Below, piece by piece: positions 46,414-59,400 of a DNA stretch of 64,000 bases. Made by a program: the position numbers and the translations under genes. The stretch spans positions 1-64,000 of the forward strand of contig JAHFWL010001001.1 of NCBI GenBank assembly GCA_021292165.1, given 5' to 3'. The notes beneath the pieces are model-generated. The model ran no database searches. It had not been told where the DNA came from and saw only the letters and a list, made by a program, of their open reading frames with translations. The number at the start of each line of letters is the position of its first letter. Positions within the stretch are counted from its first letter, which is position 1. Source of the stretch: Shinisaurus crocodilurus (lineage: Eukaryota > Chordata > Lepidosauria > Squamata > Shinisauridae).

Positions 46414-49373
46414 ACCACCTCTTTCATTGTTTCAGCAGTGACCGTTGTAACACCCCCCCCCCCAGTGGCTGGCGACTCACAAGGCTCCTGAGTGAGGGCA
46501 GGAAGCTTTGCCCTCACTCTGATTTGTCTTCATGAAAGTGCCAGGTCATCAGCACTTGGGATGTCGGAGAAAGCTGCAATGGATTCAAAGGAGTTCAGAT
46601 TTCTAAGAATTCGACCCGTGGATTCCATAGCAGACCAGCTTTTCCTGAGTGTTGCAGATTCCACGGACTTGCAGACCAGCTTTTTTATTTTACATAATTT
46701 TATGTAAATTTAGTCATAGAAAGATACGAAAAAGCACCAACGCAATGGGGATTTGTGTATTTTGGGGGGCGGATTTCTGCATTTCCGGGAGTGTGAATTG
46801 CGCAACTCCAAATTTGCGCGAATGCATACGAATTCATTTCCCTAAGTTGCGCAAATTCATACGAATTCGTTTCCGCAAAATCCGATTCTGTCAATGAGTG
46901 GACGACGGAACGAAAAGTGCCTGTCAATCCATAAAACAGAGAGAGAATGGATTTTTACAAGGTCTACATCCCTAATATTCAGCATTAATAATAGGAATAT
47001 CAACCATTGGTTGTGAAAGTCTTTGAGTTTTCAGCTGGTCTCTGTTTCAGTCGCTCAGTTCAGATGATCCTCCAAACCCTGGTTTGCCAAAACATGCATG
47101 AGCTTGCAGGCTCAGGGACACACTCTCCACTCTGTTCCCTCTTGAGCATGACTAATGACTTTCCTTTAATGAGTGACATTCCTAACTCTGTGACAGGGAC
47201 ACAATCCCACTGGTCCCCTGGAAATAGCATGATCTGAAGGATGGAGTAATTATCTAACACAGTGTTCTCCAACCTTGGGTCCCCAGATGTTTTTGGCCTA
47301 CAACTTCCAGCATGCCCCAGCAAGCTACGCTGGCTGGGGCATGCTGGGAGTTGTAGGCCAAAAACATCTGGGGACCCAAGGTTGGAGAACACTGATCTAA
47401 CACGCACAGAGACAGAGCACTCCCTCTAGCAGCAAACTCAAATGGTGAGTAAGGATGTGCTGATGCTGGAAAGTCCAGCTCGTTTGAGCTCAATGGACTT
47501 CCTACCTGCTTCCCATCTGATGATCGGAAGTGGGCTGAGTCAGGGGTTTTTCTGCTGACTTCCGTCTCTAAGACGGGCCACGGTTTGCGCATTTTTTTTT
47601 TCAAATGCTAAAGAAATGCGCGCAAATCGCGCAATGTGTGTAAATTGGCGCAAATTGCTCAAATCACAGTCTTTTGTGCGATTTGTGCAAATTGTGCGAG
47701 GACCACGTGCTTTTTCAGGTTCTGATTTGCACAAATTGCATAAATTTATGCAAATTTCCTTAGTGGGGCTTTTTAAAAAAAAATGTGCAAATTGCTGCCC
47801 ATCTTAGAGGTGGAAGCCTGAGAGCTGGCTCGACTCACACCATAGCAAGTCGGCGCCAGTGCAAGGCTGGTGAACTGAAAACCGGGGGGGGGGGGGGCGT
47901 CTGAATCATGAAAATCCTTTGGATTTTCACCTCCCTATCGGATTCCTCGCACATCCCTATAATGGTGAGCGCCAATAGAAATTGAGTGGCCCTGTTTTCG
48001 CTGAGAAACCAGAGGGAAATATCAGCATGCTCCAGGAAACTCCAAGGATTGCAGAAGTACAAAAAACCCCAACACTTTATGGAAAGTAGCCCTACGAGGA
48101 CAAAACCTGCCAAACAAAAGATGTGTCCATTCTCAGTAGTCACTGAGTGTTCAGTGTAAAAGAAAAATGTAAAATTGGCAGGGTGTGGGGCAGGAAACGG
48201 AATGGAGTATATAGAAGAGGGTATGGCTGGCTGGTTGGAACCCTGAACAGGAGCACTTCTGTTACAAAGTGATGGTACACTGCAACATTTCGTTCCAGAT
48301 TACGTTTGCACTTTCCTAATTGCAACCCCGCCCTTTTTTCCCCTCATTCCATCCAAACTGAATGTATAGAATTCATTTCCATACGTAAGACATGTCCCTT
48401 CCTTTTGCTCTATCTGGACTGTATGGAACAGAAGCAAAAATGGGCTGCAGCCAGGGAAATCGTTTGAAGAAGAAACACAAACACATAGGAATACAAAACA
48501 AGAGGCAGGGGAGCTGCGAAATGAATTCACGCAGGACAGCAAAATATGACTTCAGCCGGCCCTGAATGGAAGGAAATCAGACCAATTCACCAAAAAAAAG
48601 TCAAACGGAATAGCTTCCCAGCCTGGAAAAATAATATGAAATGAAACCATTTTCATTTACTGAAGATTATCAAAGCCATCCACTGACCCAGTTGAGTTAC
48701 ATTTACCGATGTCTCTCCGCTGGGTTTACACAGCACTTCTCAATCACTGTAAAAGCTTTAAGAGATGCTACAGTGATTATCCTTTCCGTGGAATTACCTT
48801 TTTACCCTTCTGCTCTATTCTCTAGATTTTAAGCTGGATGTAAGGTACGCTGAGTACACTTTTTCTTGTCTTTTTTAGCTGACTGCATCCGCTTTTCTCC
48901 TTGATGAGCTGTTGTGGTTCTCCTTTCTGTTCAATTAATGTTATTTTTCTTACGTAAAGGGGGGAAATGAAGCACCGGTGGCTCCCTAAATCAGGGGGAA
49001 GTAGTGGCGTTCGTATGAATATCTGAAACTGCCTTACAATGCCTCATCGTTGCTACCCGGGGGTGCTGCTAGGTACAGAAAAGATCCAAGGCTCAGGCCC
49101 ACAGGTCAAAACAAATGCACACATTTGCATATGCCAGTGTGGCATAGTGGTGAGAGTGTTGGACTGGGACTCGGGAGATCCGGGTTCTATTCCCCGCTCG
49201 GCCATGAAACTCACTGGGTGACTTTGGGCCAGTCACTGACTCGCAGCCTCACCGACCTCACAGGGTTGTTGTGAGGATAAAATGGAGAGGAGGAGGATTA
49301 TGTAAGCCTCCTTGGGTTCCCTGCAGGAAAAAAAGGTGGGGTATAAATATAATTAATAAATAAATAAATAAAT

Positions 49374-49411
<38 letters not shown>

Positions 49412-52400
49412 TTGATTTCGGGGGGGGGGAAGCCTCGGGCAGAAAGATTCAAAAGCACTGTGGGCAAAAAGCCAGCTAATCCAGGGGAATCCGATGCAAC
49501 AGAGATCCTCACCAAGTGCCCATGGACAGCAGGGTGGTGGGGCAGATGGCCTCCCAGAGATTCAGGACTCCAAATGCAAGATTCGGGGCTCCAGCCCTAG
49601 TGGGTCACCTCCTAACACCACCTCTGTTGCTACCGCTTGCTTGCTTGACAGGCAGAGAGAGACCATGAGCAAGTAGGCAGTGGCATCTGGTGCGCCTCCT
49701 CACGGCCACCCTTGTCTGGGTCAGAGCAAGATGCAGGTGAACAACGAAGTTGTAATGGTGAAGAGGAGGAGCAAGTCCAGGGGGCTCTTGTCAGTGGGCC
49801 CCTGCTGGGGTGTGGTCTGCATTAGCAAGCCTGGGAGCAGCTGGAGGTTTGGGGCTGAACCCTGCAAGTAGTGCAGTGTAGGCAAGGCTGCCTTCTGAAA
49901 AGCAGCCACCAGATGGAGCTGTGGTGCTGTGCTGGCTGAGCAGATCCTTACAGTGTGGTTTGGAATGTGATTGTTTCTTTGGCACATAACATTTTTAGGA
50001 GTACACTAAATATATATATATAATAATCTTGGGCATGCACACCTGAGAAGCATCACATGTGAATCTGCCCTTACTCAAAGATGTTGAACTTGAGGGGGTT
50101 TGGTAAGGCATTTGTTTTTTTCCTGCTACCGGTTAATACCCACTCGTGCACACCTATATTATAAACTGGCAAACGAAAACTCTAGTCTGCGCACGTGAAA
50201 ATGAGAATCTTGTCAGCAAACTTGGAGAGTGAGGGGCAGTTAGGCACAAGAAAGCCCCACATAACAAGGAATCTTCTTTCTTGGGACCAGGCTACCTGAA
50301 AGATCACCTTCTCCCATACGAGCCTGCCCGGGTTTTAAGACCTTCAGGGGAGGCCCTTCTCTCGGTACCACTGCCATCAGAGGTGTCTTTGCTGGAGATG
50401 CGAGGGAGGGCCTTTTCGGTGGCTACTCCCAGGCTGTGGAACTCCCTGCCGAGGGAGGCTTGGTTGCCTCCTGGTCTTCTTTGTGGATGTTTTTATTCAA
50501 GCAAGTCTTTGGCTTGTACGTTGGTCTGTTGCTGAAATTGGTTCTATTGGGTTGGGTGCTGTTTTTATTTCTTTTATTATGTTTTTTTTTTTAATTATGT
50601 TTTTATGATTGTTTTAAATATGTTTTTATTTTAATCTTGGTTCTTATTATTCTTAGCTGCCTTGAGTGCCATTTTTATTTTTGGTGGAAAGGCAGGGCAT
50701 TAATTAATTAATACATTTCCCCCCTCCTTCCTAGAGCTGTGAAGTTCTCTGCCAAGTTGATGGGGCAGGCGATGGCGAAGAGGGTCAAGGCCACCATCCT
50801 GTATGCCACAGAAACAGGAAAGTCCCAGGTCTATGCAAAAACTTTGTGCGAAATCTTCAAGCATGCCTTCGATGCCAAGGTAGGATCCTGGTTCTTCTTT
50901 TCAGGGAAACAGCATGGGCTGGCAATCTCCAATTCCACCCCACACGCACATGCACAAGGAGCTGAACTGCAATGGCTTTCTTTGGGCTGAAAGCATATTT
51001 GTAATATTTGTAGAGCAGCAGAGTGGATTTGAAAGGGCCCTTATCACGTTTAATAGAAATGTTTAATTTTCCCTTTAAGATCAAGCTTTGTGGGGGCGGT
51101 GGGGGAGGTGAATGGTTCTGCAAGTTTGCAGAAGGCACCGCTTGGCCAGTACCTGTGATGTCCATGACACCTTCCATACCATACCCAAGTCCTGACTGGA
51201 TCATTTTTGCAAATTGTTCGTATATAAAATGCCTCATGTTTATGTTATGTTATGTTTTGTTTATATGGAAAAAATTAAAAGGATAAATGTACATTTGCAA
51301 ATGGACTTTTTTTAAAGGTCTTTTTTTTTAAAAGGGGTGCTTTAAAAGGGTTTTTTAAAAATGTGGGTAGGCTGCCCTAGGGGAATGACTGATGGCCAAA
51401 CCAGTGTTTGATTTGCTGGCATATCTGTCAAGCAGATAACAGTACTGGGAGGGAGAGAAGGCAGGCTTACATTAGGAGTGAGGAGGAACCCACTGTGGCA
51501 ACTCCTTTTTAAATAATATATCTGGCTTCACCCTAGCACCCCGTGCAGGCTGGTTCTTGGATCAGGGCTTCCAACCCTTTGCGGTCCTCTGATTCTGCAC
51601 AGTTTACCATTAGCAATCATTCTGAAAGCCTTCGTGTGTTTGGGGTTGCCTGGCACACATCTTTTAGTACTTTTTTGTGGGGTGGCTCTGTTCATGATTC
51701 CCCCTTAGCCAAGGGCGTTTGGTGAGAAGAGGTAAGCATAGCATTTATTCCTGTTTTGCCTAAAGCCTTCATGTTTTATCCCTGAGCCTTTCCAGCACCA
51801 AGTCCTCATTGGAAGCTAGAGGCAAACCCTGTGACTTCCACGCGCGTGCATGCGCACATAACTCCTTGCACGTGCGAGCATTTGTAACATGTGTAGACAC
51901 TATTCTGAATGACTGTGGGGGACCCTCTTACCAGCCTCATCTCCCCACCCCCACCCCACCAGGTGATGTCAATGGATGAGTATGACACCGTCCACCTGGA
52001 ACATGAAACCCTCGTACTGGTGGTGACAAGCACCTTTGGCAATGGAGACCCACCTGAGAATGGGGAGGTAGGAAGGGATGCTCTTTGTAATCCATTCCAG
52101 TACTGTGCATGTGGCAGTCCAGTCCAGTTTGGGCAGGGCCCTGCCCTTAAGAACATAAGAAGAGCCCTGCTGGATCAGGCCAAGGGTCCATCTAGTCCGG
52201 CATTCTGTTCACACAGTGGCCAACCAGCTGCCCGCGGGAAACCCACAAGCAGGACAGGAGTGCAACAGCACCCTCCTGCCCATGTTCCCCGGCAGCTGGT
52301 GTACATAGGCATACTGCCTCTGATACTGAAGGTAGCATAGAGCCAATCAGGACTAATAGTCATCGATAGCCTTCTCCTCCATGAATTTGCCCAATCCCCC

Positions 52401-54384
52401 TTTAAAGCCCTCCAAATTGGTGGCCATCACTCCGTCTTGTGGAAGTGAATCCCATAGTTTGACGATGCGCTGTGTGAAGAAGTCCTTCCTTTGATCTCTC
52501 CTGAACCTCTCCCACCAATCAGCTTCATGGGATGACCTCATTGGGTTCTAGTTCTATGAGAGAGGGGGAGAAAAATGTCTCCCTGTCCACTTTCTCCACA
52601 CCAGGCATAATTTTGTACACCTCTTATCAAGTCTCCCCTTACTTGCCTTTTTTCAAAGCTAAACAATCCCAGCCTGCTGCAACCTTCCCGTACAGGGGAG
52701 TTGCTCCTCCTGCCCCTTGATCGTTTCAGTTGCCCTTCTTCAGCAGCAGAGGAAGCTGCCTTATGCTGAATCGGTCCAGCTAGCTCAGCGTTACCTACAG
52801 CAGGGGTGGGGAACCTCAGGTCTGTGGGCCAAAATCCGGCCATCCAGGGTTCCCTAGTTAACCATGCCTCCTTTTCCTGGCCACACCCCATTTTCCCTGT
52901 CCACCAATCATTTGGTGCTTCGAGAGCTTTTCCAAAATTGAATTCGGCCCTCGGGCTGAAAAAGGTTCCCCACCCTTGGTCTACAGTGCCCTGACTGGCA
53001 GCGGCTCTCCTGTCCTTGCAACCAGCACAATGGCCAACTTGTTAGGAGGTTGGTCTGGACTGGGGGGAGGTGGCGGAGGGATCAGGGCCAGCACCAGCAG
53101 CCGGCATCCTTGGGCAGTTGCCAGGGCCCACTGATCATGCCTGCCATTGTCCCCCTTCATTTTCTTTTCCATCCCAGCACCCTGAGCAGTGCCAGGCAGC
53201 TGGCTTCTGACACCCCTCGAATTTCCCACAATGCTCCTGAACCTAGCATCACTCTGGGGCATTGTGGGAAGTTAAAAGGATGGCCAGGCCCAGCCACCCA
53301 GCTCTCTCTGGAGCAGTGCCGCCGGGGCCCGCTGACCCGCCAGCCTAGATCCATTTTTCGTGGATGTTTTCCAGACTTCATGGTGTGTGACGATGTCCCT
53401 GTTCTTCTGCCACTTTTCTTTCTCCTTGGTACCCAGAAATTTGGCTGTGCTCTGATGGAAATGAGGAATCCCAACTCCAGCCTGGAAGAGAGCAGGTAAG
53501 CAATGGGAGCAGGCACGGTTCTCGAGTACAGGCTCTGGAGCGTCCGCTGCCACATATGCTGGCTTCCGTCGCACATGCCAGCCTGCAGTGGCCCTGTAAG
53601 AAATCCCAGCTTGTTCCAGAGGAGAGCCGACTCCCGTGGGATGCCATAAACAACAGGCGTCGCTGCAGGATGTCTCTGGCTGCAGAGGGCCCGATGGGGG
53701 CCCCCAGGCCTGTGGTTCGGCACACCTGTGCTATGCAGAAGCAGCCTGAGTGACCAGGGGAGGCTGGCATTTCGGCGGGGCTCCTTTTCCATTACAGGTT
53801 TTTCAGCTTTTATTTGGAGCTTTATAGGAGCCATCCACGGTGCTCCGTGGTTTGGGGATGGAGTTCAGCACCGTGGACAGCTCCCATGACGCTCCAAGGG
53901 AGAGCCACAAAACCTGCAGGGGAAAAGGAGCCCCAACGAAATAGCAGTCACCAGCCAGCGTCCCCTGACCGAATCCCCGAACATGGGCAGCACCTTCCTG
54001 TTTTAGCTGTCATGTTGAAGCCAGCTGCTTCTCTTTCGGATGATGGAAATAGCTGTTCTACATCCCCAAAAACTGTGGGTAGCTTCCCTTGTTGTTCTTG
54101 TTGTTGTCTTCGTCGTCGTGGTGGTGTTTATCCTGGCCTTCATCCACAGAGCTCAAGGCAATGAGCTCCATCCCACCAGCCACTTGTTTTCCAGAATTCC
54201 CCCTCCCAAACAGACGGGGACTAAACAGAGAGAGAGAGAGAGAGAGAGAAGCCTCAATTGAGGCTTTTTCTCTACTTTTTTTTAAAGCCCCTGCATGGAA
54301 GGGTGGGGGATTTTTGGAAAACAAGCAGTTTAAACCTCCCCTACTCATGCAATTCAGATTGGGGCCCATGCATTCACTTGTGAA

Positions 54385-54425
<41 letters not shown>

Positions 54426-55021
54426 GGTCAGCTTCATGCTGTGTATTTAACATATATCCTGAAATTCCAGCCTGGGTTTCCTCTCCTTTTCTCCTATGGG
54501 TGGTTGGGTTTTTTAAGCTTAGCAGTTACACAAAGCAACCACTAGATGTCAGGCTTTCGCTGCACTTCTGTTGGTCTTTGGTGGGGCCCTTGCCTTGGGC
54601 TTGGTCCCTTGCCTTCAGAACAGATGTGTCATATGATTCAGAACACCTGTGATTGGACCTTTTGACTTTAAAAAAAAAGAAAAGACAGACAGACAGACAG
54701 AAAAAAAGCTTTAAAACAGCCCCAGGAATGAGAGGAGGGGCTCCAATGGTGATCAGCGCAGAGACACTGTGAGTAGAGGTGTTTTTAAGCCCGCAAAGGT
54801 CTCTCCCTGGAAGTCAAAATACAATAATAATGATAAATTTCGAAGTAACAATTTGCTGCCCTTTCATGACACCCCAAATTAGCAGCCTCAGGCAGCAGCC
54901 TCACTCTACCTAATGGTGGGACCGGCCCCTGTAGAACAGGGTCTTTTTAGTGGTGGCACCTAGATTGTGGAAACATTCTCTAGGGATGCTTGATTGGTCC
55001 TTGCTGGATCTTAAGTAGATT

Positions 55022-55093
<72 letters not shown>

Positions 55094-56383
55094 ATGCAAG
55101 TCTTCAGGGCGCTTCACAATACTATTACACCTACTTTTATCTAGTTGTAATACTTACTACAACTTGGGATGGGCGGCATTGAAGAACTTGACCCATTGCG
55201 CTCGTCAGACTTCAGCCCACCTCGCCAACTCAAGTGCCAACAGTGGGCCAAGTCAGAGGGGGGGTTGCAACTTCTCCTTTTAAAGTGGGCTGCAATTTGC
55301 TTCTTTCTTTTTTAAAAAAAGACAGGGAAATTTGCGTAAAATACAGCTGCAATTTGCAGCCGTATTTCATGCACATTATGACTGTGTTTTGCACAAATGT
55401 CTCTGCCTTTAAAAAAAATACACAAATTGCTGCCCACTTTAAAAGTGAAAGACCACATGCTGGCTCAACTCACATCGGAGTGAGTTGGCGCTAGTGCTGG
55501 GTAGACAGGCCAGAATCTGGGGGTCCGAGCTGAGCCAATCCTCCAGATTTTGTCCCCCCAAGTGGATTCCTCCCACATCCCTACAACCCTGTAAAGTTAA
55601 CATTACTATCACCCATATTGCAGATGGGGAGACTGAGGCTGAGAGTCTTTTGCCAAAGGCCACTTAGTAAGTTCATGGCAGAGGCAAGATTTGAACTCGG
55701 GACTTCCTGATTTGTAGCTCAGTTGTGTAGCCGCTTGTTGCCGCTGTGCTATACCAGCTCTCACCATGCCTTTAATTTGATCTGATTCTTTTGCTCCCGC
55801 GCTGTTTGAGCAGTTTTATTTGACACTGCTGGGAACTGTGCACTTAAAAAAAAAACCTGTTGTTTAATATGCCGGCTATAATGAGTTTGTATCTTAATTA
55901 TCATCATGAGGCTTTGGGGGCCTTCCAGCCAAAAGGTGGGATAGAAACGTTTCAAATAAATAACAGAGCAATCCTGTGCATTGCTGCTCTGAAGCAAATG
56001 ACGTTGAGTTCAATGGTGCTTCCTTCTAGGTAAGCGGAGATAGGAGTGCAGCCTAAATAAATTTGGGTCAAGGAATGGCGCGCGGGGGGGGGAAGGGTTA
56101 AACTCCCATGTTTCCACTGCCACTACTCTAATCAAACTCAGAGGGTTGTGTCCAATGTTAGTCCTACTTAGAGTAGACCCAGTGAAATGAATGGGACATG
56201 TTAGTCCCATTTGTTTCGGTGGGTCTACTCTAAGTAGGACTAACATTTGATACAGCCCAGAACCTCTCACAAATGCTTTAAAAAAAAAACAACCCCACAA
56301 ATAATTAGAGTGGGGGGGTCCAATCCTGCATCTCGTTCACATCTGCTTCTGGCTCTTAAGGACCTGAGCAGAAACACACACAC

Positions 56384-56432
<49 letters not shown>

Positions 56433-59400
56433 TCTATACCACCCAATAGCCAAAGCTCTCTGGGCGGTTTACAACAATTGTCTCCCGTTCTCCCACCTGG
56501 ATGTTCTAGCTCTGCCTCGACCCTGTTTTGCAGGAGCTACAAAGTGCGCTTCAACAGTGTCTCCTCGTATTCGGATGCTCGGAAATCCTCGACTGATGGA
56601 CCTGAAGCCAGGGACAACTTTGAGAGTACCGGTCCTCTGGCCAATGTCAGGTGAGCAGGGAAGACCAAGGCTGGGCAGAGGTGATTCAGGGTGAAGGAGG
56701 ATGTGCAGAACTCGAGCAACAAGCCTGCCGTCTTCTTGGCATGGATTGTCTTGGAGGCGAGTCCGGTATATCGTCTCAGTCCTGGCTCTTGAGAGGCCAA
56801 CATCTCTCTTCCCGCTTGCCGCCTTCTGCTGGGGTGAGAGAACGGACCCTCTGTTGGCTCTGCTCGGTAGCCAGTAGCCACTTGCGGCCACCTCTGTGTC
56901 TGCTTGCTTGCTTGCAGATTCTCCGTCTTTGGCCTGGGCTCTCGGGCGTATCCCCACTTCTGCGCCTTTGCCCGCGCAGTGGACACGCTCTTGGAAGAGC
57001 TGGGAGGGGAGCGCATCCTGAGGATGGGCGAGGGGGATGAGCTCTGTGGACAGGAGGAATCCTTCCGGACATGGGCCAAGAAAGTCTTCAAGGTAGCCTG
57101 CTTCCATTTCTTTCCTCTTGGGGGAGAAGGGGGGGAGGGTGTCTCGGCCACAGGGCCGGCCTTAACACGAACCATTGTGAAGCAGTTGCTTCAGTCGGAG
57201 GGTTCCAGAAGGTGTGAAAGTATCTAAGGTGGGCACCGGAAACACCCACCAACCTAATTCAGTCGTTGGAGGGTGCAGAAAGGGCTGATACAGCCTGGAT
57301 CTAAGCATCGGGAAGGGTGGTGGTGTAGTGGAACCAGGGCTCACAGGGATGCAGTTCCAGCACTTTTTTTATTAGCAGGGATGTTGATGTCATCTGCCGC
57401 TGGCGCCACCCCTACCCTTCAGTCTTTCCTGTTCCCTCTGAGCTTAGCTGCAATTCTCACAGTCGTTGTGGGGGGAATGAATTTTCCCAGCAACAATATA
57501 TTGTTCCCTGTTGTAAATGCAACGTGTTTTGGGGTGGCCTGGTCTTGAGTGGGCATTTAAGACCCATTCACTTTTCGGAAGGCCTGCTCCTGGTGGAGAT
57601 GAAAACTGTTTAGAAGTTGCTTGTTCAACCCAGCCGTCTGAATTTGTGGACTCTTCTTGGGGACGAGGCTATGAGGATGGTCGGGGGAGGCTGGTGACTC
57701 CTGTTCCGGCTGGGCTCCTAATCCATTGCAGGTTTTATTTGGAGCTTTATAAGAGCTATCCATGGTGCTCCATGGTGGTGAACCTATTTTGGGGGTGGAG
57801 TTCAGCACCATGGATAGCTCCTATGAAGCTCCCAATAAGGCCTGCGATGGATTAGGAGCCCCACCGGAATAGGAGTGACCGGCCTCCCCTGGGGATGATC
57901 ATGATGAGTGCCTGCACTTCCACATTTCCCACTGCACCACTGGTGTAATGCCACTGGGAGAAAGTTGTAGGGTTGGTGCTGTGAGTTCCAGCTGCCTTCA
58001 GTAAGGTGTGTGCGTATTACCAAGACATCAGACACACAGTGTAGGGATGTGCGTGGAACTCGATGGGGGGTGGAAGTGGGGCGAACTCGCCCCACTCGAT
58101 CCCCCCGAGTTCCGCGCAACTTACCTTTCCCCAGCTCGGCACAACTCCCTGCGAGAGGAGCCAGGGAAAGCAACGTCCAGGTCCCTGGCGCGTCACTTCC
58201 GGGTCCCCCAAAAACAAAGTAAACCACCTTAAAACGGCTGCGATTTGCTATTCGCTGCAGTTTTCAGGTAGTTTACCTTGGTTTTTATGTAAAAAACGCA
58301 GCGCCGGGGACCCGGAAGTCCGCTGAGTTCCTCGCCGAGCGCCTCAGCTGGTACTCGGTGGATCACGCGGCAGGGGTGCTCGCTGAGCACCCGGCGAGTC
58401 AGGGGGTGGGCAGTTCACCTGCCCTAACCCCACGTTGCCCTCTCTTTGGGTAGACAGAGGGCTGTAGTCTCTACTGGGACTGATGATTCTTGCAGGGAGA
58501 GGGTGCTCATGCTGAAACTTTGCAAAAGCCAGAGAACAAAGCTAAGCCGGGAAAAAAGGTCAGTCTATGAAATCCTGTTTCCAGGGCTGTACCTCAGTGG
58601 TAGAGGACATACTTTGCATGCGGTGTTGTTTTAAGTGTTAAAATATTCTTGTGCATGAGGCCAAGACTGCCTAGGAAACACGCGCGGGGAGGGAAGCACC
58701 AGGGATATTTTGGTATTTGTGGATTCCAATGTAAATGGATCTGAACTGTACCTCCCAGACTAATGTGTGGGCCAGAACATAGCTATCCACTAGCATTTGC
58801 ATTCCGAAATATCCCAACGCAACTCTTAACTGCAAAACAATATATGGATTATGTAAGCCGCCTTGGGTTCCTTGCAGGAAAAAGGCGGGGTATAAATATA
58901 ATAAATAAATAAATATATATGAAATATATATATATATATAAAATGTGTATTTGTATACATTCAGAAATGCGTATTTTGGGAGAAAACAGGTTTCAAAATA
59001 CGTACAGGCGCATACTTAAATGACAGCATCATAGAGTTTGAGTGGGGGGGCTGAGTAGACCGCTTAGTCCAACCCCCCTGCCGGTGCAGGAAATCCAGTG
59101 GTAGAATATCTTGGCTTGCAGACCTCCAGCGGGGAGAGCCTTCCCTCCTTCTGGATCAGGGGTGCAGAACCTCAGGCCCGGGATCAGATCCAGGCCTCCT
59201 GGGGTTCCAGTCTGGCCCTCTGAGGTTCCCCAAATGGTCATGCCCCCTTCCCCTGGCCTCACCACCTTGCTCCCAACCACTGAACCTTTGCTGGTTCCCC
59301 AGCTTTTGTGCAGTTGCTAACAGTAAGAGCTTTAATCTACAATGTGCTGGTATTTTTTTATATATATATATATATATATTAGCCCCGCCCCTTTTGCCTT

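Noticed and set aside
53157..53834. 225-aa minus-strand open frame
   Set aside because: It runs antisense across NOS1 exon 16 and a repeat, and its translation has no recognisable domain.
54700..54773. Candidate nNOS-mu exon ending at a good GTGAGT donor
   Set aside because: It does not end in the required phase, has no strong acceptor, and its translation does not resemble the mammalian insert.
56469..57175. Two overlapping 212-aa minus-strand open frames
   Set aside because: They are reverse-strand shadows of NOS1 exons 17 and 18, kept open by GC-rich codons.
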